Below are positions 8,110 to 17,537 of a stretch of 45,493 nucleotides of DNA, one piece after another. The DNA comes from a virus: positions 1 through 45,493 of IMG/VR virus record IMGVR_UViG_3300046535_000304; one strand, written 5' to 3'. The notes beneath the pieces are model-generated. The model was not told the origin of the DNA. It was given only the letters and a program-made list of their open reading frames with translations, and searched no databases. Within the stretch, counting starts at the first letter, position 1, and each line of letters starts with the position of its first letter. The position numbers and the translations under genes are program-made.

Positions 8110-8333
8110 ACGGAACAGTGATTCGTGTACTGGCAGACAAGGGATTCGGATTCATCAAGGGTGACGATGGAAAGGAATATTTTTTCCACCGTCAGGATCT
8201 TCAGGCGGGTGAATTCGATTACATTGCAAATGATGTAGAGGGAGGACGGACTGTACAGGTGATATTCGAGTCCGTCCCCTCTCCAAAAGGACCACGCGCG
8301 GGTGATGTGATTCGTGATTTGAGCGGCTATTGA
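8106..8333 (+). CDS. cold-shock-domain protein (second copy)
   Basis: 75 residues, start overlapping the previous stop (ATGA). The domain fills the protein: MNGTVIRVLADKGFGFI with RNP1 GFGFI (13-17), YFFHRQD with RNP2 (25-28), then a GRTVQVIFESVPSPKGPRA strand pair. It is diverged from the protein at 3699, so it is not a recent duplicate. It is the last gene of the plus arm and overlaps the opposing giant gene by 7 bp at the stops. Confidence 0.82.
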   Translation: MNGTVIRVLADKGFGFIKGDDGKEYFFHRQDLQAGEFDYIANDVEGGRTVQVIFESVPSPKGPRAGDVIRDLSGY

Positions 8334-11300
8334 ATCTCTGACGCCCAATCAGGGAGTATGTCCTCACTAGTCATTTGACGGGGATCTCCACCCTGTAGAA
8401 TCCAGTCATTCTCAGTTGGAATGATCTTGCCGGTAGTTTCACCCTTGTCGTAAGTCTGAGATCCCATCCCTAATGCTATTGGTGCTACCAGTGGTAATAG
8501 GGATGGATCTTCTTTCGACAGTTCAATCACATCCTGAATAATCAGAGGAACGAACAGTTGTGCAGTCCTATCTGCTACGTGGAAGGGCTGATACTGTGAT
8601 GCGTCCAGCAAATCCCATCCGAATTTCACTACAGGATTCAGCTTATTCACCATAAATCGTTCAGCGATATCCTTCCTCGTATCTGCCTGGAATCCAGCAC
8701 CTAACTCGGTATCTCTACCAGTGGCAGATGAAGTAGTTCGACCACTAATCAAGCGCGACAGAGCTACGAGATACTGTTGGAATCCACCTGCGGGGTCCAT
8801 GCGCGTATTGCCGATACGCATCTTACCGAAATCAGCACTATTCGGATCTAAACTCACATCTACGTCTGCGATTCCGGCTTTACCTGCCATGTAGCCCAAT
8901 CCACTCACAGTAGCCCATGCGCCCGCAACTGATAGTGCAGATTTAAGGTACTGTTTCCGAACGAATGGAGTAGCCATCATGTATGTCATCGGATTCAACA
9001 TACGTGCGCGTGAGAAGAACAGTCTAGGTGCGAATAATGTATCAGTCAGTAGTTGCGCGTTCTGCTCCAGATTCGACTCTTTTAATCCGAGTTTTCCACC
9101 CTCGATGGTGGGACGCGCGAGTCGCATTGGACCCTTACCAGTCGCAGTATTTACGAAGTCTGCAATCTCTTTTGCAAATGGCAGATCCGTCATTGGATCT
9201 CTCGATCCCTTAACTCCTGCCTTGAATTCACGAGATGCATCCTTAATCAGTGATTCAAAAGTATCTGCACGGAGCTGATTCAGGAAGGCCGTATAAGCCC
9301 TATTAGAAGCCCTGATTGGGTTCCCTAATACAGCTTTATATCCCTTTTGAACTGCATTATTCTTACCGAACATTTCACCAGTTTCAATCCATGTAGATGC
9401 AACAGACTCTTCTCTAGCTGCAAGATGGGATACATCTGACAACTTGATTCCAGCCTGTTCAGCGAATGATTTAGTCGTCTTTCCATACGTCGCAGAGTTG
9501 GGATTCATATCTCTACGCGCTTGGAACATTGGACGCTTCTTAATGTCCGCTAGTGTCTTTTGATATGCCTTTTCTGAGCCTAATGCCTGTAGTTGCTGCT
9601 TCCATGAAGTCCACCATTCTTTCCTCGTGATGAGCGGTAGTCCCTGTCTCATACTGGCGGACAGATCGAGTGGAGTAGTAGCCGCGCGTGGGAAGTTCAG
9701 AGCTTCTCGGATTATAGACCGAGGTTTATCTTTACCTGTCCCAGAGCCTGAAGGGATTTGTTCTTCTCCGTTGGCCCCAATTGGGGATCTTTGCTGAGCA
9801 ATTCCAGTTGCGACGACAGCATTCGGGTCGCCAGAGGCGCGCCCCCTTGATTCATTATAGACTCGTAGAACTTCTGATAATTCTGGACTAAGATTTCCTC
9901 TGCCATCGTCGAATTCCTTTCCAATCGCATCTAATAATGCAATCGTATTTCCAGCACCAAGTTTACCGCGTAATTGGGCGTCACGATATGAGAAGTCTGT
10001 ATCGTGTGGACCACCCGGAATATGTGCCTGTTCGTGCGCGATTGTAGTGAATAAATCTGTCTTTAACTGATCGATGGGCGCATCAGACCTAGCCGCATTA
10101 TTCAGATGCTCCATCAAGTTGATCAGAATAGCCGAATTATTCAGATCATCAGGACGTGGAATGTGGATACCCATCGTGGTACCCCGTGCATCCGGTCCAG
10201 AGAACAGTAATCCGAATTTCTTCAGTCTCTCTGATGGTAATTGCCATGTAGCACTGTAGCTGACTGGCGACCATCCCATCTTATCTGCGATGGAAAGTAG
10301 TTCCTTGTGTACCTTCTCTAATGCATTGATTCCCCGAGTCAGAACCGGATTACTACGAATCAAATCCAATTCATCAGGAGTCAGTTTATTGTCTGAATCT
10401 AAGAATTGGATACTAGTCTCACCATTGGGATGTAAATAGTCGATTCCATCATACTGCCGTTGAATAGCTTCAACACGCTTCTTAGTGACACCTGTAATGA
10501 TGTTCTCTTTGACCCACGTATTGATAGCGCGGCTCACATCATTACTAATTTGCTCTCTGTTGGCAGAGAACGGATAATCCTCATGTCCTTCTTCTACCGT
10601 AGCAACGATATCTGCAACGATTGAACGAGGCACGTTGGCAGTCTGATCTCCATAGGAGAGTTCATTAGTTCCCTGATACATCCCCTTATTAGCCATGTGA
10701 ATATCGGCTTGACTGGCTTCAACTCCGGGTTCGATGTCATAGTGGATATTGACATTCGCACCAGGAGTTACTATCGTATCCTGCATCGTTGGCATTGATT
10801 GAGATACGTGTTCCCTTTCCTGAGATTTAGGAAAGTTGTATTCAGATGAGGTGATAGGATTGGATGGAGATTCATCCAGCCACCTACGCACTTCAGCCTT
10901 ATTCGCATGATATGAGTCGAATAACTTGATTCCACCCTCCACGGAAGGAGAGCGTTCAGTCATGTTTTTCGCCCATCCAGCAGCCTGCCAAAATCCACTC
11001 TGGTCGGATGGATACCACACGTAGAATTCAAGTCCAGTAGGAACATCTTTTCCTACCTTTTCAGCATTTAGAGCAACTCCTTGTGCTGCCTTCTTTAATT
11101 GGGCAGGAGTACCCTCCATAGTGTAGCGCATCCGACCTTTAGGAGTATCAACTACTGATGTAACCTTAGAGTATTTACCTCCGAGGAATGGGGATGCTTT
11201 CGCCATGCCGAATCCACCAGCAGCGGACTCTTCATTGCCCTTACCAGTCTTACCCACATCAGTTAATACAGTGTAAATCTCATCAGGTTTCAAGCCTCTA

Positions 11301-14300
11301 CCACGATCTCTGACAGTAAGAGATTGGCCTTTATCTCCAGATGGATTTATTGGGTTGTCAGCAGCATTCTCGATATATACTCTGACATGATCTTTTATCC
11401 CATTAATCTTATGTTCATCGAATGCATTCTGGAGTAATTCCTTGATTGCGACGATTGGACGTGGCTTCGAGTACAGACTGTTACCGAGCACATCTAATAC
11501 GCGCTCATCAGCCCCACCAACTGCCACATTCTCAAGTCCAGTATTTCCTTCTTTCACTCCAGTGACGCGCATCCTCTGAACAGTATCCTGATCGAAGTGC
11601 GAATTGACCCAATTACGGATCTTATCCGCCGACATTCTTTCTTTTATTTCGAGATTGGATGGACCACCCCGTTCCTTAGATCTTAGTACATCTACATACA
11701 GAGTATCCTTTCCATATAGCTTAGTTGCATCTGAAAGGATTTTAGCCTGTTCATGCGTTATGGGTGTTCTAGTTTCAGCTCCTGCATCTCCGCGGAAACG
11801 GATAATTCCAGCATCTAATGTTTCTTCTAAACTAGCTCCCAATTTGGCTGCAATATCCTTATGCATTGCAGGACCAATATGGGAACCAAGCATAGTTCCA
11901 TCGGGGAGAACGAAGTATGCCTTAGAAATATCATTAGTTTGCTTCAGTTCATTACGGAATTTCCGGACCAGCGGATGCTCGTCAGGAATGACAGTTTCAC
12001 CACCCCTACGAGTGTTGATTTCAGCATCGATTGCAGCTAATCTCTTCTTAGCATCAGCCACTCTTCTTCTATTCTGACCAGCAACAAATCTTTCTTCGGG
12101 GTCAGTAAGTTTACTTACCCAATGATCTACATCTCCAGCTAACTGAGTTCTGAGATCATATAGTTCCTGCTCAGATGCCTGTTTTACAGCATTCAAGAAT
12201 GTAGGACGTGGTGGTCCCGACTGGCCTACTCTATAGTCAGGTTTCCGTGATTCTTGAGGTAAATCAGGTGTAGTCTCGCCTCTCCAATGCCGTGTAAGTG
12301 CAATTCTACGTGAGAGTTCATCGCTATCCACGCCTTCAGGATTGATACCTAATGCACGCGCACGTTCCTCTTGACCTGCTCTCGCTGCATTACGATCAGC
12401 CCTTACACGATTACTCCACGCTTCTGAACTTGTAGCAGCATCTCCGACACGCGCGCGTGGATATGGACTAGCTCCCTGGGGCGCACTGAGAGAATCATCT
12501 GGTCCTAGAATCCTCTCACCTCTACCCTGCATTGGACGCTGGATTCGCTCTAATTGCTGTGACAAATCAACTACGGCATTGATATCATTCCGCTGATATG
12601 CCTCGTTAATCTGCTGTTCTAATGCCTTAATTCTCTGCCCATTGTTGGGTCCAATACGCGATTCCTGAGCTGGTTCAGTGCGCGTAAAGATGACATTACC
12701 CTTATCATCCCTACCAGTAGGATGCATTCCATCTTCTGCCATATTGTTGATGAGAGTCTTATTGACTTTCGACTCCGGTACAACAAAGTTGTCATCTGGA
12801 TGGAATGGCTGCGTATCTCCCATCGATGGAATCTGATTTTCAGGGGGTGGAACTACAGGTCTAGATGTTGAACTAGCTTTAGCCCACAATGGTCTACCAG
12901 CAGGACTTACACGACCTACTGGCTCAAATCCCTGTGCTCTCAGCATCGCATTATTAGCTGCTGATGGCTGCTGCTGTTCATGCATTCCCTGAGCATCTAC
13001 GGGAATCTGACCACTGCCGGTAGGCTGTTGAGCCTGCTGCTCTTGGATGATTCTCTGTGCGTGCTCTTGAGTTGCAATTCTACGCGCTTCCTCTACTGAT
13101 ACTCCCTTTTGCTGCATGATCTGCTGTACACGCGCAGACACACGCTGTATTAGTGCGGCTGCACCGGGGTTAATACCAGCACCAGCCGGAGGTTCAGTAG
13201 GTGGTGGAGGAGGTGCAGGTCTAGCAGGAGCACCAAGTTCAGGAGCTACCTGATCCATGAATTGACGCTGTTTTATCTCCGAAATAGCACGAGCCTGTGC
13301 TTCTTCAGGAGATACCTGCTGTTCAATCTCAATCTCTCGCGCACGACCCTGTGCTTGCTGACGAATATCAGCTTCTCTAGCCAAATCTTCTGGAGATTGA
13401 CCTGTAAGACTGAATTCGGCATTCGGGTCTTGCATCGGAGCTACCTTAGACTCCGGTGGGAGTAGATCCCTACGAATCATCTGCTGATCGCCATTTTTGT
13501 TAGTATGGCCTTCCCAGATTTCGTAGCCCCTCTGTCTCATTTCTGACACTTTTAGAGGCGTGGGGTCTTGAATCGAAACTACCCTCGGTTGTGACGTAAG
13601 AGTAGACGCAGTATCAGCTTCAGATACTGGAATATGTGATGGAGCCTCCGGAGCCTGCTCGGGATAGAACGGAAGAATAGGTGATTCCGCAGTTCCGGGT
13701 TTAATCGGATCTAATGGAATACGCTGATTGAATTCATTAGTGAGTGGATGTGGAGGTGGTACATTAGCGATTTCTCGCAGTCTACCAGCCTGTCTCATCG
13801 CTGGAATACTACCGAATAAAGCACCACCAGCCAAACCAAATGCCGCGCCGCCAGCAGCCTGATGGAGTGCGTTACCTATAGTCGGAGTATCACCTTCTGC
13901 TAGTGCAGATGGGACTGACATTGTAGCATTGAGTAATGCGCCCTCTGCCGCACCTCTGAAGGGAGCGCGCATTGCGTATTTCCCAAATTCCTCTGCGGTA
14001 GCTCCCACTCCGGGGAATTTACCACCCATAGGAATCGCACCCGCTACAGTCTGTACGCCGATCTGCCAGGGATTAATATCTTCTCGAATTCCACGCCATT
14101 TCTCGAATGCTTCTGCCGCAGTTTCACCTACTCCAGTAGAAGCGGCACCTGCCGCAGCCATACCTATTGGACCTGTTTCACTAGCTAAAACAGCAGCTCC
14201 AATGGGTGGTGCAATACGCAATCCCTGGCTGATAAACCACTCAGGCCATGATGCTTCTCTGACCTTACGAGTAGTTTCCTCTGGTTGTTCTGACTGTTGG

Positions 14301-14398
14301 TCAGTACTCTGAGCAGGTTCAGGGTTGAATAGCTTTAATCCCGGCGGTTGATAAGGCGCGAATGGCTTAAGACCGGGAGGAGTATATGGTTGTGGCAT
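8327..14398 (-). CDS. giant internal virion protein with GHKL ATPase and metzincin-like motif
   Basis: 2023 residues, the last gene of the virion operon. Residues 55-205 are Ala/Gly-rich and may contact membrane. Residues 205-720 are Pro/Gln/Arg-rich, low complexity and coiled coil. A GHKL (Hsp90/MutL-like) ATPase follows: N box ELLQNAFDE (987-995), G1 DRGRGL (1031-1036), G2 GGFGMAKAS (1061-1069), and an Hsp90-like SANREQI near 1280. At 1455-1466 HEQAHIPGGPHD fits HExxHxxGxxHD, a metzincin-type zinc-protease signature. The C-terminus (about 1790-2010) has hydrophobic helices. Its size and place after the fibres and two other internal proteins suggest an injected ejection protein of the polyvalent type. 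Functions are inferred from motifs. Confidence 0.8.
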   Translation of the reverse strand: MPQPYTPPGLKPFAPYQPPGLKLFNPEPAQSTDQQSEQPEETTRKVREASWPEWFISQGLRIAPPIGAAVLASETGPIGMAAAGAASTGVGETAAEAFEKWRGIREDINPWQIGVQTVAGAIPMGGKFPGVGATAEEFGKYAMRAPFRGAAEGALLNATMSVPSALAEGDTPTIGNALHQAAGGAAFGLAGGALFGSIPAMRQAGRLREIANVPPPHPLTNEFNQRIPLDPIKPGTAESPILPFYPEQAPEAPSHIPVSEADTASTLTSQPRVVSIQDPTPLKVSEMRQRGYEIWEGHTNKNGDQQMIRRDLLPPESKVAPMQDPNAEFSLTGQSPEDLAREADIRQQAQGRAREIEIEQQVSPEEAQARAISEIKQRQFMDQVAPELGAPARPAPPPPPTEPPAGAGINPGAAALIQRVSARVQQIMQQKGVSVEEARRIATQEHAQRIIQEQQAQQPTGSGQIPVDAQGMHEQQQPSAANNAMLRAQGFEPVGRVSPAGRPLWAKASSTSRPVVPPPENQIPSMGDTQPFHPDDNFVVPESKVNKTLINNMAEDGMHPTGRDDKGNVIFTRTEPAQESRIGPNNGQRIKALEQQINEAYQRNDINAVVDLSQQLERIQRPMQGRGERILGPDDSLSAPQGASPYPRARVGDAATSSEAWSNRVRADRNAARAGQEERARALGINPEGVDSDELSRRIALTRHWRGETTPDLPQESRKPDYRVGQSGPPRPTFLNAVKQASEQELYDLRTQLAGDVDHWVSKLTDPEERFVAGQNRRRVADAKKRLAAIDAEINTRRGGETVIPDEHPLVRKFRNELKQTNDISKAYFVLPDGTMLGSHIGPAMHKDIAAKLGASLEETLDAGIIRFRGDAGAETRTPITHEQAKILSDATKLYGKDTLYVDVLRSKERGGPSNLEIKERMSADKIRNWVNSHFDQDTVQRMRVTGVKEGNTGLENVAVGGADERVLDVLGNSLYSKPRPIVAIKELLQNAFDEHKINGIKDHVRVYIENAADNPINPSGDKGQSLTVRDRGRGLKPDEIYTVLTDVGKTGKGNEESAAGGFGMAKASPFLGGKYSKVTSVVDTPKGRMRYTMEGTPAQLKKAAQGVALNAEKVGKDVPTGLEFYVWYPSDQSGFWQAAGWAKNMTERSPSVEGGIKLFDSYHANKAEVRRWLDESPSNPITSSEYNFPKSQEREHVSQSMPTMQDTIVTPGANVNIHYDIEPGVEASQADIHMANKGMYQGTNELSYGDQTANVPRSIVADIVATVEEGHEDYPFSANREQISNDVSRAINTWVKENIITGVTKKRVEAIQRQYDGIDYLHPNGETSIQFLDSDNKLTPDELDLIRSNPVLTRGINALEKVHKELLSIADKMGWSPVSYSATWQLPSERLKKFGLLFSGPDARGTTMGIHIPRPDDLNNSAILINLMEHLNNAARSDAPIDQLKTDLFTTIAHEQAHIPGGPHDTDFSYRDAQLRGKLGAGNTIALLDAIGKEFDDGRGNLSPELSEVLRVYNESRGRASGDPNAVVATGIAQQRSPIGANGEEQIPSGSGTGKDKPRSIIREALNFPRAATTPLDLSASMRQGLPLITRKEWWTSWKQQLQALGSEKAYQKTLADIKKRPMFQARRDMNPNSATYGKTTKSFAEQAGIKLSDVSHLAAREESVASTWIETGEMFGKNNAVQKGYKAVLGNPIRASNRAYTAFLNQLRADTFESLIKDASREFKAGVKGSRDPMTDLPFAKEIADFVNTATGKGPMRLARPTIEGGKLGLKESNLEQNAQLLTDTLFAPRLFFSRARMLNPMTYMMATPFVRKQYLKSALSVAGAWATVSGLGYMAGKAGIADVDVSLDPNSADFGKMRIGNTRMDPAGGFQQYLVALSRLISGRTTSSATGRDTELGAGFQADTRKDIAERFMVNKLNPVVKFGWDLLDASQYQPFHVADRTAQLFVPLIIQDVIELSKEDPSLLPLVAPIALGMGSQTYDKGETTGKIIPTENDWILQGGDPRQMTSEDILPDWASEIQ

Positions 14399-15966
14399 TA
14401 CTTAATCTCCTTCCAGCCATTCTTGATAGCGTCAGCTAACTGTGAGCGCGGAATAGTTCCCATAGGTTTACCAGTGGGATCTGCTACTGCAACTTCACCC
14501 GGAGGAACAGTTCTCGGTCCATCAGGAGTCATTACCTGTTGGGGCGGTAAGCCTGATTCGCCCATTCCTGCCGCACCCTTAGTAATATGCTCTCCAATTG
14601 CCTTAGCAGCAGGAATGAATGGTTTAGCAATCCACGGAGTATTATCTCCACCTTCAACTTTTCCACCATACTCACCACGAGGAACATAACTCGGTTCTTT
14701 CGCAGGAGATGGAGCAGGAGATGGAGTAGTAGACGGTCCTAAACCTGATGTTTTCGCAGCAGGTGGTGGAGTAGTCTGAGATGGACCGATTTTCGCACCA
14801 TTACCATTCACTTTAGCGACTAATGCATCATAAGCAGCTACTTTAGCCGCATAATCCTTAGAACCAGTGAGTATTCCCTTAGTGGGACGTTTAGCGAACT
14901 GCCAACTACCATTAGTAGTGGCAGGAGGAATCATAAATGACTTCTCTTCATCAGTTGCAGTGTCATACACGTTCTGGAAACGCATATTACGCTGAACTAC
15001 AGGATTCCCACTACCACCTGTCGGAGTTCCTGATGGAGTAGATTTAGTCTGTTGAGCCTCATCGCCCCGCGCATGAATTCGCTCAATTTCATTCTTCTGG
15101 TTCAGATTAATTTTATCTACATCCGACATATGACCTGTCGGACCCAATTTTACCGCTTGTGAACCATCAGGACTAGCTGCAATAACCTGTGGTCCACTAA
15201 AATCAAACTTCCAATCAGGATGACGCATCTTGAAGTCGTATGCTTCTGCCCTGATTTTAGCTACATCTGCTGCATCATCCTGTTTCTTCTGCTGTAAATC
15301 ATTTCGACGAGTAGCCTGATCATTCATGTCCGCATAGCGGTCCATGTTGGTCTTATTAGTGAGTACAGAGCTGCGCATCTGCCGTTCATTAGCGTTGGCA
15401 GTATTCTCTAATTGAGCACTTCTGTATGCAGGTTCAACCTGTGAAGTCCAATCCGCCATTTTACGATTATATGGCGCATTCATGATATCTTCTTCAAGTT
15501 TGAATGCATTACTGGGATCTTTTTCGCCTAATCCCATACCAGCCGCGACAATACTGCGCATGATTCCCGGTCTTTCACGTTCGGGGCGCGCATTCAGTAA
15601 TCCATTATATTTATCCTGCATCGGAGTATCGAAACTCCCCAATTGGTCTACCATATCCTGATAACTCGGAGATGGAGAGATTCCAGCAGGTGGTTTGACA
15701 CTGAAATTATTAGCAGCGAATGGGTCTTGATTAGGATCTGCGCGTGTAATCCCCATTGGATCACCCTTCAGATCGAAATTAAACCCCGGATCACTGATAG
15801 GATTTGTCGGTTCTCTCTCGAATCCTGGATCATTAATAGGATTCTGTAGCTCTTGAGTGAAACCTGGATCGATATCATCAGGATGCTGCATCCCATAGTT
15901 ATCGAATAAGGCTCTTTCTCGCAGTTTGCGAGGGTCGAACTGGAACGATGGAGCTTGGATAGGCAT
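14398..15966 (-). CDS. internal virion protein with DPGF repeats
   Basis: 522 residues. The N-terminus carries a 13-residue repeat (DPGFTQELQNPIN, DPGFEREPTNPIS, then DPGFNFDL) at about 33-66. Residues 170-310 are charged and helical and would form coiled coil. The rest is Pro/Ser/Gly-rich. Stop and start overlap with neighbours (TAATG style). There are no enzyme motifs. Its place between the 400-residue and 2023-residue proteins, after the fibres, matches podophage ejection-protein clusters. Confidence 0.7.
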   Translation of the reverse strand: MPIQAPSFQFDPRKLRERALFDNYGMQHPDDIDPGFTQELQNPINDPGFEREPTNPISDPGFNFDLKGDPMGITRADPNQDPFAANNFSVKPPAGISPSPSYQDMVDQLGSFDTPMQDKYNGLLNARPERERPGIMRSIVAAGMGLGEKDPSNAFKLEEDIMNAPYNRKMADWTSQVEPAYRSAQLENTANANERQMRSSVLTNKTNMDRYADMNDQATRRNDLQQKKQDDAADVAKIRAEAYDFKMRHPDWKFDFSGPQVIAASPDGSQAVKLGPTGHMSDVDKINLNQKNEIERIHARGDEAQQTKSTPSGTPTGGSGNPVVQRNMRFQNVYDTATDEEKSFMIPPATTNGSWQFAKRPTKGILTGSKDYAAKVAAYDALVAKVNGNGAKIGPSQTTPPPAAKTSGLGPSTTPSPAPSPAKEPSYVPRGEYGGKVEGGDNTPWIAKPFIPAAKAIGEHITKGAAGMGESGLPPQQVMTPDGPRTVPPGEVAVADPTGKPMGTIPRSQLADAIKNGWKEIK

Positions 15967-17168
15967 TAGAATTGAACCTTAGACCAATCGATTCCACCAG
16001 CAGGCGCACCGGGCTTATAACCACCACCAGCAGTTACGCCACCCCCATATCCACTTCCAGTCGGAGCTGCCTTCTTATTCTTTAAGTAATCTTCCAGCCA
16101 ATTAACTGCCGGATTTGCGATGGTAGCCGCATCAGTGACGTATTTCTTAGTAGTATCGTACTGACCCGGTAACTGTTGCGCATTACCTTCAGCATTGATA
16201 TACGAAGTACCCTGAGCACCACTGTTCTGGATAGCATCACCAAGCTGGCTAGCAAACATATTAGCCATTCCGGGGGTAGTTCCATACAGTGAACCCATTG
16301 TTTTATAGGCATCCAACATATTGCCCTGATTGTAAGATGCTGCTGCTAATGCATTACTAGCATTGGCCTTACTTGCATCCAATGATCCCTGCATCCTACT
16401 ATTTGCAATATTGGACATTCCTGTAGTGCCTTGCATCATGTTACCGATACGATTAGTATCGATTCCAGCCATTCCTGCCATGCCACTTAATTGATTTCTA
16501 TTTCTAGAATCAACAATTCCAGCATTGACATTCTGTAATGCGTCAGAGCCTAATTGACCCTGTTCACGAGCCATCTTAGCCCGTGTAGCTACAGCATTAG
16601 GTGAATATCCACCCTGAAGTGATCTCTGACGACCTACTTCCCTTTCGGCATTCGCGTAAGCTGCCCTAATAGGAGCAACACCGCGAGCACGCAAATCAGC
16701 AATATCAGAGGGCGAGTATCCTCCGGTATCAGAGAATTTCTTATATCCCTGATAAGCGTCATTGTTTGGGATATCATATCCACCCGTATTGCTGAATTCT
16801 CTGAACTTATCGTTGGCTTCACCGAATGTATCGTCGTAACTTACGTTTCCTGCGGAGATATTACCTCTACCTCCTGCAAGACCACGTAATCCACTCATTA
16901 TATCGCCATAGTCTTGCTGACCAGTCTCCATCGCATTGCCAAATCCTTCCCCTAATGCGTTCATATAGGGGTCCATTTGACCACGATATCTACTGGCCTC
17001 ATCGACTATACGATTCTGAACTCTACCTCTCGAATCATTCGCACTCTCCTGAAAGATAGGATTAGTGGGACTGATAGGAGAGTTCCATGCAGATGTGGCA
17101 GGTCGCGGGACTGCCGTCTGCGGAGTAGTCTTAACAGCAGGTTTTCTAACGGGCAATCCCATAGCCAT
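15966..17168 (-). CDS. internal virion / ejection protein
   Basis: 400 residues, Gly/Asn/Ala/Met-rich. It contains FREFSNTGGYDIP and KKFSDTGGYSPSDIADLRAR, a repeated F-S-x-TGGY unit, then a long helical segment with VAPIRAAYANAEREVGRQRS. This layout is common in uncharacterised phage structural proteins near the end of podovirus late operons. The C-terminus is Gly-rich (YGGGVTAGGG). No catalytic motif is seen. Probably packaged with the genome and ejected. Confidence 0.65.
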   Translation of the reverse strand: MAMGLPVRKPAVKTTPQTAVPRPATSAWNSPISPTNPIFQESANDSRGRVQNRIVDEASRYRGQMDPYMNALGEGFGNAMETGQQDYGDIMSGLRGLAGGRGNISAGNVSYDDTFGEANDKFREFSNTGGYDIPNNDAYQGYKKFSDTGGYSPSDIADLRARGVAPIRAAYANAEREVGRQRSLQGGYSPNAVATRAKMAREQGQLGSDALQNVNAGIVDSRNRNQLSGMAGMAGIDTNRIGNMMQGTTGMSNIANSRMQGSLDASKANASNALAAASYNQGNMLDAYKTMGSLYGTTPGMANMFASQLGDAIQNSGAQGTSYINAEGNAQQLPGQYDTTKKYVTDAATIANPAVNWLEDYLKNKKAAPTGSGYGGGVTAGGGYKPGAPAGGIDWSKVQF

Positions 17169-17177
17169 TGTTTTGTC

Positions 17178-17528
17178 CTAAGAAGGAGTGTCGATACCCG
17201 CGAGTGAATTCCACAGGGTCAGAATTTGTGATTGGAGATCGATATCTGCAATAGTACAAGTTGAAGTTTTCAATTCTTCATCATAAGTAGTTGCAGCCAC
17301 CACATTGACACCCATGACAATTTGTGGGCCTGCCTGAGTAGCGGCTTCAAGTGGATTCCTTACAACCGTCTGCGCATAATACGCGCGTGACTGATGATAA
17401 GGAGTAACTCCAGCTTCACTTAAAATCGTGCTGCAACAAAACGCCAGCATTGCTCGGACACGCTCCATGAATCCACCTGGACCCGTGTCGCGTGTGAGTG
17501 CCATCTGTTGAACTGATGTATCTGCCAT
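17178..17528 (-). CDS. small virion-operon protein
   Basis: 116 residues, with a strong AAGGAGATTAAATG start context. Helical N-terminus with GGFMERVRAMLAFCCSTILSE, then an ARYYAQ-like segment (HQSRAYYAQTVVRNP). No family recognised with confidence. The position between fibre and ejection proteins suggests a tail-associated or chaperone role. Confidence 0.65.
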   Translation of the reverse strand: MADTSVQQMALTRDTGPGGFMERVRAMLAFCCSTILSEAGVTPYHQSRAYYAQTVVRNPLEAATQAGPQIVMGVNVVAATTYDEELKTSTCTIADIDLQSQILTLWNSLAGIDTPS

Positions 17529-17537
17529 TTAATCTCC

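Noticed and set aside
11604-12077. 157-residue plus-strand ORF inside the giant gene
   Set aside because: Antisense to a motif-bearing protein; no ribosome site or domain seen.
13929-14312. 127-residue plus-strand ORF
   Set aside because: Antisense shadow of an Ala/Gly-rich coding stretch.
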